NCBI RefSeq assembly: GCF_000756655.1
Contig: NZ_ARXU01000005.1
Coordinates: 180,830 to 244,829 of the forward strand
Direction of reading: 5' to 3'
From: Alcanivorax jadensis T9
GTDB taxonomy: Bacteria; Pseudomonadota; Gammaproteobacteria; Pseudomonadales; Alcanivoracaceae
DNA length: 64,000 nucleotides
This document shows, piece after piece, positions 25,187 to 34,088 of the stretch. Numbering within the stretch: position 1 is the stretch's first letter; each line of letters starts with the position of its first letter. Under the pieces are notes generated by a model. It was not told where the DNA came from and made no database searches. It was given only the letters and a program-made list of their open reading frames with translations. Position numbers and translations under genes: made by a program.

Positions 25187-28100
25187 TCAGGATTCTGAGG
25201 AAGCGTCCTCTTCTGCGGCTTTGGCGGCGGCTGCCGCTTCTGCCTGTTGCTGCCGGCGGCGCTGGCGCGGGTCGTTGCTGGCCCGGCCCATCTCTGCGGC
25301 GGCGGGTTTGGCTTCGGCGCGTACCGCTTTCACCTCGGTGGCCCGGCTCGGTAGCTCATTGGCTTCCGGCTTGGGCGCCTCTTTCGGCTTTTCCGCTTCA
25401 CGTGGGGCTGGCGCGGTGCGCTGGTAGCCCGGTTGACGCGGATCATTGCTGGCACGGACCGTGGCATCATCCTCGGCGGCGCTTTCTTCTGCCACCGGTT
25501 CGCTGGCGGTCGGCTTGTCTTCCACTTGAGCCGGAGCGGGAGCTTCTGCAGCGGGCGCCTCGGCGGGAGTTTCTGCCTTGGCCGTGTCCTGCGCTTGTGG
25601 CTCGGGTTGCTCAGTTGCTTCGGCTGTGGCCGCTTGCGGTGCAGCGGCGGGCTGCTCCGCTTTGGGCTCGGCGGCTTTCGGTGTTTCCGCCTGGGGAGCC
25701 TCAGCTTCCTGGGCCGGTTTTTCCTGGGCCGGTTTCTCTGCAGCAGGCGCTTGCGCTGCCGGTTTGTCGGCCTGTTCCTCGGGCGCTTCAGCTTGCGGTT
25801 CCGCTGGAGCCTGTACTTGTGGCTCTGCTTTTGCCTGCTGCTCGGGCTGCGGTTCTGCTTTCGGCGCTTGCGGCTTTTCTGCGACCGGAGCCGCGGCGGC
25901 AGGCTGCTCTGCTGTTTGCGCGCTGGAGTCTTTCTCTACCTTTTCGGCTTTGGCCGTTTCCTGAGCCTGTGCCGGCTTGGCAGCGCTTTGAGTCTCAGCT
26001 TTCTCGGTATTCTCAACCTTGGTAGCTGCCTGAGGCTGCTCACCAGCAGTCGGTTCCTGTGCTGGAACCAGCTTCGCCGGCGGATGGCCTTCGTTGTCCA
26101 TCACCGTTGGCGGGGCAGGGGTACGGGCCGGCTGAGCCTGCTGGGGCTTCTGCTCGCCAGCGGGTTTGTCGCCATTGACTGCGGATTTTGCCGGACGCTG
26201 ACGTTCGCGCAGCGGACGATCATCCTTGGCATCGTTGCGGCGGGACGCCTTGGGGCCCTTGCTGTCGCTGTTGCCTTCGGTGTTGTCCTGCTGCTGGGGC
26301 TTCTTGTTGCGTGGCTTGTTGCCGCCGTCGCTCTTGTCGCCCTTGTTGTCGTTGCGACCGTCATTGCGGCCTTCATTGTTGCGACCGTCGTTACGGTTGT
26401 CGCCGCCACGGTTGTCGTTGCGATTACGACGGTTGTCGTTACGGCCGCGACGTTCGTTGCGGTTGTCGTCCTTGTTGTCGCCGGAGCGGTCTGCAGAACG
26501 GTTGTCGCCACGATTGTCAGACTGGCGGTTGTCGCTCTTGCGATTGCCACCGTCCTTGTCGTTCTGGCGTTTGTTGCGCGGGTTGCGATTATCGTTATCG
26601 CCACCCTTGCCGCCGCTCTTGCCTGCATCCTGCTTGTTACGGTTGTCGTTACGGTTGCGGTTGTTGCCGCCGCGACCACCGCGGGTGTTCTGCTGGCGCG
26701 AGCTACCCTTGCCCTGGGGCTGGGGTTTCTTGGCCTTGGGCTGCTTGGGTTCGCTGGTAAAGATCTGCGCCAGCCAGGTGAAGAAACGGGCCAGGATGCC
26801 TAGATTTTCTGTAGGGGTAGCCGCGGGTGCCGGAGCCGGTTTCGGCGGCGGCGGGGCGGTGTCCGGTGCCATCAGTTTGACGGCCGGCTCCTGGGTCTTG
26901 ATTTCGGTATCCTGGGCGGAGGCGATATCCGCATCCTTGTTCCCTTCCAGCAGTTCCAGTTCATGGCTGGGCTGGGCGATGGTCTGGTCATCACGAATCC
27001 GTTCCACCTCGAAATGCGGGGTTTCCAGATTCTGGTTGGGGATGATGACCACGCGAACATTGTGCGCATCTTCAATGGCGCGCAGGGGTTCGCGTTTCTC
27101 GTTAAGCAGGTAGGTGGCGACGGCCACCGGCACCTGGGCCTGGATCTCGCCGGTGCGCTCCTTCATCACCTCTTCTTCAATGAGGCGCAGGATGCTCAGA
27201 GCCAGGGATTTCACATCACGGATGTGGCCCTGACCGTTACAGCGCGGGCAAACAATGCTGGAGGTTTCCCCCAGGCTCGGGCGCAGCCGCTGACGGGACA
27301 GCTCGAGCAGACCGAAGCGGGAAATGCGGCCCAGCTGGATACGGGCGCGGTCGGCCTCCAGGGCATCGCGCATGCGATTTTCCACGTCCCGCTGGTTGCG
27401 GGCCGGACCCATGTCGATGAAGTCCACCACGATCAGGCCGCCGATATCACGCAACCGCAACTGGCGGGCGATTTCATCCGCTGCTTCCAGGTTGGTGTTC
27501 AGGGCGGTTTCCTCGATGTCCGCGCCTTTGGTGGCACGGGAGGAGTTGATGTCGATGGACACCAGCGCTTCGGTGGGATCGATAACAATGGAGCCACCGG
27601 AAGGCAGCTTCACTTCGCGCTCAAAGGCGGTCTCGATCTGGGACTCGATCTGGAAGCGAGAGAACAGCGGGGTTTCGTCGCTGTACAGTTTGATCTTGTG
27701 CTGGAAGTCCTGCATCACCTGCTGCACGAAGCCCTGGGCCTCGTCGTAGACTTTTTTGGAGTCGATCAGGACTTCGCCGATGTCCTTGCGCAGGTAGTCG
27801 CGGATAGCACGGATGATGACGTTGGATTCCTGATAGATCAGGAAGGGCGCCTTGCGATCCTTGGAGGCATCGTCGATGGAGTTCCACAACTTCAGCAGGT
27901 AGTTCAGGTCCCACTGCAGTTCCTCGGCGCTGCGTCCCAGGCCGGCGGTACGAACGATCACACCCATTTCATCGGGGATGGTCAACGCGCCCAGGGCTTC
28001 CTTGAGCTGCTGGCGTTCTTCACCCTCAATGCGACGGGAAATACCGCCGGCACGGGGGTTGTTGGGCATCAGTACCAGATAGCGGCCGGCCAGGCTGATG

Positions 28101-28459
28101 AAGGTGGTGAGGGCGGCGCCCTTGTTGCCACGTTCTTCCTTGGCCACCTGAATGATGACTTCCTGACCTTCCTTGATCACTTCCTTGATGTTGATGCGAC
28201 CCTGGATGTCTTTCGGGTCTTTCTGGAAGTACTGACGGGAAATTTCCTTGAGGGGAAGAAAGCCGTGACGATCGGCGCCGAAATCTACAAACGCGGCTTC
28301 CAGGGACGGTTCCACCCGGGTGATCTTGCCTTTATAGATGTTGGCTTTTTTCTGTTCACGGGTTCTGTGTTCGATATCCAGGTCATACAGCCGTTGGCCG
28401 TCGACCAGTGCCACCCGAACCTCTTCAGGGTGAGTGGCGTTAATAAGCATACGTTTCAT
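25187..28459 (-). CDS. rne: Ribonuclease E
   Basis: The essential endoribonuclease and degradosome scaffold, 1090 aa. The start at 28459 ([21 protein letters not shown]) matches the family; an upstream frame of 33 codons is not conserved. The catalytic half (1-530) has the S1 domain (about 35-120), the DNase I-like site with Asp in VSIDINS (about 300) and VVDFIDM (about 345), and the Zn-link CPRC (about 404). The C-terminal half is disordered. An Arg/Asn/Asp-rich region at about 620-800 ([16 protein letters not shown]) probably binds RNA, then comes an Ala/Pro/Glu/Gln-rich stretch. Finally two copies of RASNDPRQ occur near the end; NDPR-type motifs are described in Pseudomonas RNase E. It is divergent from rluC, as in many gammaproteobacteria. 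Confidence 0.97.
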   Translation of the reverse strand: MKRMLINATHPEEVRVALVDGQRLYDLDIEHRTREQKKANIYKGKITRVEPSLEAAFVDFGADRHGFLPLKEISRQYFQKDPKDIQGRINIKEVIKEGQEVIIQVAKEERGNKGAALTTFISLAGRYLVLMPNNPRAGGISRRIEGEERQQLKEALGALTIPDEMGVIVRTAGLGRSAEELQWDLNYLLKLWNSIDDASKDRKAPFLIYQESNVIIRAIRDYLRKDIGEVLIDSKKVYDEAQGFVQQVMQDFQHKIKLYSDETPLFSRFQIESQIETAFEREVKLPSGGSIVIDPTEALVSIDINSSRATKGADIEETALNTNLEAADEIARQLRLRDIGGLIVVDFIDMGPARNQRDVENRMRDALEADRARIQLGRISRFGLLELSRQRLRPSLGETSSIVCPRCNGQGHIRDVKSLALSILRLIEEEVMKERTGEIQAQVPVAVATYLLNEKREPLRAIEDAHNVRVVIIPNQNLETPHFEVERIRDDQTIAQPSHELELLEGNKDADIASAQDTEIKTQEPAVKLMAPDTAPPPPKPAPAPAATPTENLGILARFFTWLAQIFTSEPKQPKAKKPQPQGKGSSRQQNTRGGRGGNNRNRNDNRNKQDAGKSGGKGGDNDNRNPRNKRQNDKDGGNRKSDNRQSDNRGDNRSADRSGDNKDDNRNERRGRNDNRRNRNDNRGGDNRNDGRNNEGRNDGRNDNKGDKSDGGNKPRNKKPQQQDNTEGNSDSKGPKASRRNDAKDDRPLRERQRPAKSAVNGDKPAGEQKPQQAQPARTPAPPTVMDNEGHPPAKLVPAQEPTAGEQPQAATKVENTEKAETQSAAKPAQAQETAKAEKVEKDSSAQTAEQPAAAAPVAEKPQAPKAEPQPEQQAKAEPQVQAPAEPQAEAPEEQADKPAAQAPAAEKPAQEKPAQEAEAPQAETPKAAEPKAEQPAAAPQAATAEATEQPEPQAQDTAKAETPAEAPAAEAPAPAQVEDKPTASEPVAEESAAEDDATVRASNDPRQPGYQRTAPAPREAEKPKEAPKPEANELPSRATEVKAVRAEAKPAAAEMGRASNDPRQRRRQQQAEAAAAAKAAEEDASSES

Positions 28460-28588
28460 GGTGCTACCACAAGTTTGTGGTGGCATGAGGCAGGGCCGGA
28501 ATGTAACCGGTAGCAGACCAGGGGGAGTGCTGGCAGGCTTGTCACGGGCAGGGCGCACGCGGGGCGTGTTTGATCGCTTTCCTGGGTG

Positions 28589-28594
28589 ATTATA
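28589..28594 (-). promoter_or_regulatory. Candidate -10 box for rne
   Basis: A perfect TATAAT on the minus strand, giving a leader of about 120 nt. No consensus -35 at 17 bp, so this is only a candidate. Confidence 0.3.
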
Positions 28595-29019
28595 GTGCCT
28601 GAGTCAGCAGCTCTCCGAGTTGTGTGCAATGTTTAGTGCGTAATCGTACTGACAATAGGCCAGCCTGTAATGCTTCACGCGATTGCCGTGGTTAGTTGTC
28701 ACACAGCAATGTGTAAACTCTTGTCTGTCTGTTTTCCAGGTCGTTTGACCGGCGCTGCAGCCACCATCGTTAATGTTCAGGGTCCGTCATCGGACGCTGT
28801 TTAAACGGGTTCATCTGCAGCGTTTGCCCACACTGCAATCTGCGAATGGGCGATAACGCTTTATTGTAGACCTGAGGCGGGCTCTGTCTTCTCGGCTATG
28901 CCGGAGCGGGCCAGACGGCGAATGTTCGCTGCGCGTCGCCGTCGCCTATATTCAGGTCGACGCTTGACTATAGCAGCAAAAGCCAAGAGAGATCAATCAG
29001 ATAGGAACAGGGCAGTGGA

Positions 29020-29146
29020 TAGTGAATAATTAACAATTAATAGTTAAAAGCTATAATCCATCATGGGTTTATAGTTTTATTGGGCGCGGTTTCGTTGCTT
29101 TCAGGTGGTTATGTGCGGCATTCATGCAGCTATTAATTATTCACTA
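29020..29146. repeat. AT-rich inverted repeat upstream of rluC
   Basis: TAGTGAATAATTAA at 29020-29033 is exactly complementary to 29133-29146, and neighbouring AATTAATAGTTAA/ATTAACTATT sequences extend partial symmetry on both sides. The base composition is much lower in GC than the flanks. A similar AT-rich palindrome encloses the terminator at 50969-51092. Confidence 0.7.
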
Positions 29147-29183
29147 TTAACTATTCATTGCTCTTTTCTATAGAATCGCCGCC

Positions 29184-30137
29184 ATGTCAGACGAGACCCC
29201 CGCAGCGAACCGTGTCAGCTTCGTGACCATTGACGAAGGCCGGCATGGTCAACGCCTGGACAATTTTCTCTTCACCCATCTGAAAGGGGTGCCCAAATCT
29301 CGTGTCTACCGGATCATTCGTTCCGGGGAAGTGCGGGTGAATAAAGGGCGCGCCCGCCAGACTACCCGGCTGGCCACTGGGGATGTGGTGCGTATTCCGC
29401 CGATCCGCACCAGCGAATCCGAGGCCCCGCCGGTGGTCAGCAGTGGGCTGACCGAGCGCCTCAGCCGGGCCTGTGTTTATGAGGATGATCAGCTCTTCAT
29501 CTTCAACAAGCCCGCCGGCCTGGCGGTGCACGGTGGCAGCGGGGTGAGCCTGGGGCTGATTGAGGCCCTGAGGGTGATTCATCCGGCGGAAAAGGAAATG
29601 GAGCTGGTCCACCGGCTGGACCGGGATACCAGTGGACTGATCATGGTGGCCCGCAAGCGTGCCTTTCTGCGCAAGATGCAGCGTCTGATGCAGGCCGGTG
29701 AGGTAGAGAAGCGTTATTGGTTGCTCTGTCAGGGCTTCAAGGGCAAGGAGCGCACCATGGACGCGCCACTGCTGAAAATGCAGAACGGCAACGAGCGCAT
29801 TGTCCGGGTGTCCCGGGAGGGCAAGGCGTCGGTCACCCATTTTCGCATGCTGGAGCGGCTGGCGGATGTGCAGCTGGTTGAGGCGACCCTGGAAACCGGT
29901 CGCACCCACCAGATTCGTGTGCACAGCCAGTTTGGCGGGTTCCCTTTGCTGGGGGACGATAAATACGGCACCGACAAGGGGGCTGCTTTACTCGCCAGCA
30001 TCGGTCACAAGCGTTTGTGCCTTCATGCCCGCAACCTGGTCTTTCCCCATCCCAATAGCGGCAAGAAGGTGACCATCACCGCGCCGCTGGATGAGGATTT
30101 CGAGGCCATCCTGAAGACACTGCGAGGTGCCCGGTGA
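29184..30137 (+). CDS. rluC: 23S rRNA pseudouridine(955/2504/2580) synthase
   Basis: RluC isomerises three uridines in 23S rRNA near the peptidyl transferase centre. The 317-aa product has an N-terminal S4 RNA-binding domain (about 22-70) and the RluA-type catalytic domain with HRLDRDTSGL (catalytic Asp146) and GRTHQIRVH. The position divergent from rne is conserved. It overlaps the HAD gene (GTGA). No clear Shine-Dalgarno is visible before the ATG. Confidence 0.96.
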   Translation: MSDETPAANRVSFVTIDEGRHGQRLDNFLFTHLKGVPKSRVYRIIRSGEVRVNKGRARQTTRLATGDVVRIPPIRTSESEAPPVVSSGLTERLSRACVYEDDQLFIFNKPAGLAVHGGSGVSLGLIEALRVIHPAEKEMELVHRLDRDTSGLIMVARKRAFLRKMQRLMQAGEVEKRYWLLCQGFKGKERTMDAPLLKMQNGNERIVRVSREGKASVTHFRMLERLADVQLVEATLETGRTHQIRVHSQFGGFPLLGDDKYGTDKGAALLASIGHKRLCLHARNLVFPHPNSGKKVTITAPLDEDFEAILKTLRGAR

Positions 30138-30811
30138 ACTACGATCTGGTGATTTTTGACTGGGACGGCACGGTGATGGACTCCACCGGACGGATTGTCA
30201 GCTGCATGCAGCTGGCGGCGGTGGATCTGGGTCTCCCTTCACTGCCCGATGAAACCGTATGCGGCATTATCGGTCTGGGGTTGCCGGAGGCAATCGGCAC
30301 GCTTTACCCGGTGCTGGACGCTGGAGCCATTGAGCGCATGCGCGAACGCTATGCCTTTCACTTTATTGCCGCTGAGGCTACACCCAGTGCTCTTTATCCC
30401 GGTGCCGAATCCCTGCTGACCGGGTTGCGGGAAGCAGGGATGAAGCTGGCAGTGGCCACGGGCAAGAGCCGCAAGGGCTTGCAACGGGTATGGGGCAACA
30501 CCGGGCTCGATCGCTATTTTGATGCCTCCCGTTGTGCGGATGAGAGCCATTCCAAGCCGCACCCGGCCATGGTGCTGGAGTTGCTTCAGGAGATGGCAGT
30601 GTCGGCTCAAAGAGCGATTGTGGTGGGCGATACTACCTTTGATCTGGAGATGGCCAGAGCCGCCGGGGTTGACCGTGTGGCAGTCAGTTACGGCGCTCAT
30701 CCGGTAGAGAAACTGTTGCCTTGTGAGCCTCTGGCTGTCATTGATAGATTGCATCATCTGCTGCCAGTGCTAGGGCTGGCAGCGACTGAACTGGTTACGG
30801 AGAATCTGTAA
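30134..30811 (+). CDS. HAD-IA family hydrolase, phosphoglycolate phosphatase-like
   Basis: A 225-aa HAD phosphatase. Motif I is FDWDGTVMDS (nucleophile Asp9, acid Asp11), motif II is VATGKSRKG, the motif III lysine lies in SKPHP, and motif IV is VVGDTTFDLEMARAAG. A helical cap lies between motifs I and II (about 20-85), as in subfamily IA. It starts with GTG overlapping the rluC stop, and sppA starts 1 nt after its own stop codon. The substrate is not predictable from the sequence; the Pseudomonas orthologue in the same place is also annotated only as a hydrolase. Confidence 0.92.
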   Translation: MNYDLVIFDWDGTVMDSTGRIVSCMQLAAVDLGLPSLPDETVCGIIGLGLPEAIGTLYPVLDAGAIERMRERYAFHFIAAEATPSALYPGAESLLTGLREAGMKLAVATGKSRKGLQRVWGNTGLDRYFDASRCADESHSKPHPAMVLELLQEMAVSAQRAIVVGDTTFDLEMARAAGVDRVAVSYGAHPVEKLLPCEPLAVIDRLHHLLPVLGLAATELVTENL

Positions 30812-31786
30812 ATGGAAAATCAGCCCCCTTCATCCCGTCCCGGGAACGAGCGTGAGTGGAAACTCATCGAGAAGCTGCTGGGTCAAGCCCAGGATGAGCA
30901 CCGTAAATCCCGTCGCTGGGGGATTTTCTTCAAGATTCTGACGTTCGTTTACCTGTTCGTGCTGCTATTCATCATGCTGCCGGGCAAGGCCGGAGAAACC
31001 ATGAAGGTCACTGAGGAGCATGTGGGCTTCGTGACGGTCTCCGGTGTGATCGCGCCGGATCAGGATGCCAGCGCGGATATGATTGTAAGCGGTCTGACGC
31101 GGGCTTTCGAAGCGGAGAATAGCAAGGCGATTGTTCTCAAGATCAATAGTCCGGGTGGTTCGCCGGTGCAGTCCAATCAGGTGTACAACGCCATTAAGCG
31201 CCTGCGCGCCGAATATCCCGAGAAAAAGGTTTATGCTGCCATCACCGATCTGGGGGCGTCCGGCGCCTACTATATCGCCTCCGCCGCTGATGAAATCTAC
31301 GCGGACCCGGCCAGCATCGTGGGGTCCATTGGCGTGATCATGGCCGGCTTCGGTTTTGAGGAGGCAGCCGAGAAACTGGGTGTGGAACGTCGTGTGCTTA
31401 CCGCCGGTGAAAACAAGGCGGTGATGGATCCCTTCTCCCCGATCAGCCCGGAAGACCGTAAACACATGCAGGTGATGCTGGATGAAATCCACCAGCAGTT
31501 TATTACGGCAGTAAAAAACGGTCGTGGTGATCGCCTGAAAGCGGACACCCATCCGGAAATCTTCTCTGGTCTATTCTGGACCGGCGAGAAGGCCATGGAG
31601 CTGGGCCTGGTGGATGGCCTGAAGAGCCCGGGTAATGTGGCCAGGGACATCGTCGGGCTGGAAGAGATGGTCAACTACAGCGTCAGTCGTTCGCCCTTTG
31701 AGGAATTTGTTCGCCGTTTCGGGGTGTCCATCGGGGAAGGCGTAGCCAACAAGCTGGGCCTGTCTGCAGCGCCGGCAATTCGCTGA
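30812..31786 (+). CDS. sppA: Signal peptide peptidase SppA, S49 family (short form)
   Basis: A membrane-anchored serine protease that degrades cleaved signal peptides. It has 324 aa, the single-domain form rather than the duplicated E. coli type. There is a cytoplasmic N-terminus, one membrane helix (about 36-57, FFKILTFVYLFVLLFIML), and a periplasmic S49 domain with SPGGSP, the nucleophile serine in GASGAYYIAS, and the likely catalytic lysine in AGENKAVMDPF. It ends immediately before the heptanucleotide tandem array. Confidence 0.94.
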   Translation: MENQPPSSRPGNEREWKLIEKLLGQAQDEHRKSRRWGIFFKILTFVYLFVLLFIMLPGKAGETMKVTEEHVGFVTVSGVIAPDQDASADMIVSGLTRAFEAENSKAIVLKINSPGGSPVQSNQVYNAIKRLRAEYPEKKVYAAITDLGASGAYYIASAADEIYADPASIVGSIGVIMAGFGFEEAAEKLGVERRVLTAGENKAVMDPFSPISPEDRKHMQVMLDEIHQQFITAVKNGRGDRLKADTHPEIFSGLFWTGEKAMELGLVDGLKSPGNVARDIVGLEEMVNYSVSRSPFEEFVRRFGVSIGEGVANKLGLSAAPAIR

Positions 31787-31798
31787 AATGAAATGATA

Positions 31799-32190
31799 GC
31801 TACGAGCTACGAGCTACGAGCTACGAGCGACGAGCTACGAGCTACGAGCTACGAGCGACGAGCTACGAGCTACGAGCTACGAGCGACGAGCTACGAGCTA
31901 CGAGCTACGAGCGACGAGCTACGAGCTACGAGCTACGAGCGACGAGCTACGAGCTACGAGCTACGAGCGACGAGCTACGAGCTACGAGCTACGAGCGACG
32001 AGCTACGAGCTACGAGCTACGAGCGACGAGCTACGAGCTACGAGCTACGAGCGACGAGCTACGAGCTACGAGCTACGAGCGACGAGCTACGAGCTACGAG
32101 CTACGAGCGACGAGCTACGAGCTACGAGCTACGAGCTACGAGCTACGAGCTACGAGCTACGAGCTACGAGCTACGAGCTACGAGCTACGC
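31799..32190. repeat. 7-bp tandem array with 28-bp higher-order period
   Basis: 55 complete 7-bp units (GCTACGA or the variant GCGACGA) plus one final altered unit. The variant occurs at units 5, 9, 13 and so on to 45: eleven times, exactly every fourth unit, giving a 28-bp higher-order repeat. Units 46-55 are all plain. It starts 12 bp after the sppA stop. The 7-bp period reads as ATSYELR-type heptapeptides in all plus frames, so the apparent ORF here is a by-product. Related degenerate units occur at 32309 (GCTAGAA) and 49597 (GCTACAA). Confidence 0.97.
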
Positions 32191-32247
32191 TGGTTGGATA
32201 GGGAAGGTCTGGAAAGTTCCGGGCCTTCGTGATTTCTTACGAAGCCG

Positions 32248-32275
32248 CTGTAGGAGCCGATGCTTGCATGGCGAA
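32248..32275 (+). repeat. REP unit downstream of the tandem array
   Basis: A CTGTAGGAGCCGATGCTTGC head, ending GGCGAA. Two further small hairpins follow (CCGTGC/GCACGG and GATCGTCC/GGACGATC, to about 32309). They may be extensions of the same element. Confidence 0.75.
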
Positions 32276-32328
32276 CCGTGCGAAGCACGGATCGTCCGCA
32301 GGACGATCAAAGCTAGAAGCTAGAAGAG

Positions 32329-32365
32329 GCGGGTTCCGAAAAGCGGCATCGCTCCCGGAACCCGC
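32329..32365 (-). terminator. Hairpin terminator after maf
   Basis: A 10-bp stem, GCGGGTTCCG with CGGAACCCGC, and a 17-nt loop, 11 nt beyond the maf stop on the minus strand. It lacks a long T run, so it may be a stabilising 3' hairpin rather than a classical terminator. Confidence 0.5.
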
Positions 32366-32375
32366 GCTGCTGCCT

Positions 32376-32966
32376 TTATAGAGGCAGAGAGATCCCTTCC
32401 GCTGCCAGAAACTCTGTCAGCAGAATCAATGGCAGGCCCACCAGGGTGTTGGGGTCCCGGCCTTCCATGGCCTTGAACAGGACAATACCGAGCCCTTCAG
32501 ATTTGAAGCTGCCGGCACAGTTGAGCGGCTGTTCCGCATCCACATAGCGTTCTATCTGCGCTGGACGCAGAGTGCGGAATTGCACATGGAAGGGGTCGCA
32601 GGCTACCTGGGTGCGTCCAGTGGCCGTATTGAGCAGGCACAGGCCGGTGAGGAAAGTCACCCGCTGGCCGCTGGCGGCGCTCAGCTGTTCGATGGCCTTT
32701 TCCCGGGTGCCGGGCTTGCCCAGTACCCGGTCGCCGATCACGGCCACCTGGTCAGAGCCGATGATCAGGGTGTCCGGGTGTGACCCGGCCAGAGCGCCGG
32801 CTTTTTCCCTGGCCAGACGCATTACCAGGGCCACCGGGGATTCGTCCGCCAGGGGGGATTCATCGATATCCGGACTCTGATGGATAAAATCCAGCCCCAG
32901 CTTGTCCAACAACTGGCGACGGAAGGGCGAGGACGAGGCAAGTAACAGGGCAGGGGTGTCAGTCAT
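32376..32966 (-). CDS. maf: Maf family nucleotide pyrophosphatase (YceF type, m7GTP)
   Basis: A house-cleaning pyrophosphatase that removes modified nucleotides. The YceF branch prefers 7-methyl-GTP; I assign that branch from the yceD-rpmF neighbourhood. The product is 196 aa from the ATG at 32966, which has GGAG upstream; a longer frame from 33047 has none. Motifs: LLASSSPFRRQLL at the N-terminus, IIGSDQVAV (catalytic Asp near 70), LGKPGTREKA and DPNTLVGLPL. It is divergent from yceD. Confidence 0.95.
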   Translation of the reverse strand: MTDTPALLLASSSPFRRQLLDKLGLDFIHQSPDIDESPLADESPVALVMRLAREKAGALAGSHPDTLIIGSDQVAVIGDRVLGKPGTREKAIEQLSAASGQRVTFLTGLCLLNTATGRTQVACDPFHVQFRTLRPAQIERYVDAEQPLNCAGSFKSEGLGIVLFKAMEGRDPNTLVGLPLILLTEFLAAEGISLPL

Positions 32967-33186
32967 GATTATCTCCGCTTCTGGCGCGGCAGAGTGTAGT
33001 GATTTTCCCTTGATGGAAGAAGGGTTGAGGGCAGATAAAGCCGTCAAAATGAGCGGGTTCGGCCTGATTTATGCACTCAGCCCGGTAATCTTTTTCCCGG
33101 ATACGAAAAACTCTTTTGCTGTCAGCGATTTAGCTGGCCACATTAACTTTGACAGGCGGGCCTTGCGGGCCTAGAATTGCGCGCTT

Positions 33187-33702
33187 ATGTTTTCAGGGCA
33201 ACTGCCACAGTTCCTCGATCCCCGCAAATATGCGGATCAGGGTCGCGTCGTTGAGGGCCGGCTTACCGTTAGTGACCTGCCACGCCTGCAGGATTACCGC
33301 GAAAGTCTGGACCAGCCAGTAGTAATTTCGCTGGCGTTCGGTCGTGATGAAGAGGGGCATCGGCGTATCGAGGGCGAGGTCAGCACGCAATTGGTGCTGC
33401 CGTGTCAGCGCTGCCTGGAGCCAGTAGTTTGTGATGTGCACGCGACCATTGATGTGGCGCTGGTACGGAACGAGGATCAGGCGAAAGCCTTGCCGCAGCG
33501 ACTGGATCCCTGGCTAGTGGGTGATGACCCCATGGTACTCACCGACCTGCTTGAAGAAGAGCTGTTGCTGGCCATGCCGTTGGTGGCACTGCATGACTCT
33601 TGCCCGACAGTTTTACCGCACGAAAGCGGTAAACCTGAGAAACAGGAAAACGCGGATAACCCTTTTGCCGTTCTGGCCAAATTAAAAGGTCAAGGCAAGT
33701 AA
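33187..33702 (+). CDS. yceD: YceD/DUF177 family protein, 23S rRNA accumulation protein
   Basis: A 171-aa member of the DUF177 family encoded directly before rpmF, as in nearly all gammaproteobacteria. In E. coli the gene is linked to 23S rRNA accumulation. The CQRC motif (residues 78-81, LPCQRCLEPV) and a further Cys in HDSCP could bind metal. The acidic helix LTDLLEEELLLAMPLVALHD is the family signature. No good ribosome-binding site is visible. Confidence 0.92.
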   Translation: MFSGQLPQFLDPRKYADQGRVVEGRLTVSDLPRLQDYRESLDQPVVISLAFGRDEEGHRRIEGEVSTQLVLPCQRCLEPVVCDVHATIDVALVRNEDQAKALPQRLDPWLVGDDPMVLTDLLEEELLLAMPLVALHDSCPTVLPHESGKPEKQENADNPFAVLAKLKGQGK

Positions 33703-33735
33703 ATTCAGGCTGAATAAACGCCCGAGGAGTTCGAA

Positions 33736-33924
33736 ATGGCTGTTCAGAAGAACCGTAAAACCCGTTCCAAGCGCGGCATGCGCCGTTCTCACGACGCGCT
33801 GACTTCTGCCGCGCTGACCGAAGATACCAACACCGGTGAAGTTCACCGTCGTCACCACATTTCCCCTGATGGCATGTACCGTGGCCGCCAGGTGATTCGT
33901 CAGGTCGAGACCGACGACGAATAA
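33736..33924 (+). CDS. rpmF: 50S ribosomal protein L32
   Basis: A 62-aa basic ribosomal protein with the L32 start [20 protein letters not shown]. The zinc-binding cysteines of some L32 proteins are absent, so this is the zinc-free form. The ribosome-binding site is GAGGAG. Two terminator-like hairpins follow before plsX. Confidence 0.98.
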   Translation: MAVQKNRKTRSKRGMRRSHDALTSAALTEDTNTGEVHRRHHISPDGMYRGRQVIRQVETDDE

Positions 33925-33930
33925 GTGACG

Positions 33931-34006
33931 CGGGAGCCTCGGGCTCCCGTTTTGCTGTGTGCCTGTATAGGCACCCTGAAAATCCTCCTCCGGGAGGATT
34001 TTTTGT
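33931..34006 (+). terminator. Tandem terminators after rpmF
   Basis: The first hairpin is CGGGAGCC/GGCTCCCG (33931-33949) followed by TTTT. The second is AAAATCCTCC/GGAGGATTTT (33979-34002) followed by TTT. They should reduce read-through from the ribosomal protein gene into plsX, which therefore needs its own promoter. Confidence 0.88.
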
Positions 34007-34088
34007 AAGTGGATGATAGCCACCATGTTTCCATGGGCGGAAATTTGTCAGAATAGCCGCCGCTGAATTGATAACAAGGAAACAGCCC

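Larger units (their letters stand above)
28460..29183. other. Long rne-rluC divergent intergenic region
   Basis: 724 bp without a convincing ORF. On the minus strand it should hold the rne promoter and 5' leader. A perfect TATAAT on that strand is at 28589-28594, 130 nt before the rne start, but its -35 is poor. In enterics the rne leader is a structured autoregulatory element; whether this one folds similarly cannot be judged by eye. The half nearer rluC carries the AT-rich inverted repeat at 29020-29146. Confidence 0.5.

Noticed and set aside
25433..26803. Plus-strand ORF rich in Val/Ala/Leu antisense to the RNase E tail
   Set aside because: The hydrophobic-looking protein is the complement of the Asn/Asp/Gly/Arg-rich repeats of rne; low-complexity codons create the long frame.
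26963..28513. Long plus-strand ORF (516 codons) antisense to the catalytic half of rne
   Set aside because: It is a shadow of the high-GC rne coding frame: no recognisable domain, no ribosome-binding site, and the minus-strand frame encodes a textbook RNase E.
28600..29010. Possible small RNA gene upstream of rne
   Set aside because: Some local symmetry (AGACCTGA and TTCAGGTC around 28867-28955), but no promoter-terminator pair could be identified.
31799..32190. Possible CRISPR array
   Set aside because: The 28-bp period has no unique spacers, because every base belongs to the repeat, and no cas genes are near.
31793..32323. ORF encoding ATSYELR heptapeptide repeats
   Set aside because: The frame arises because a 7-bp repeat without stop codons is open in several frames. 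No ribosome-binding site and no unique folded part.
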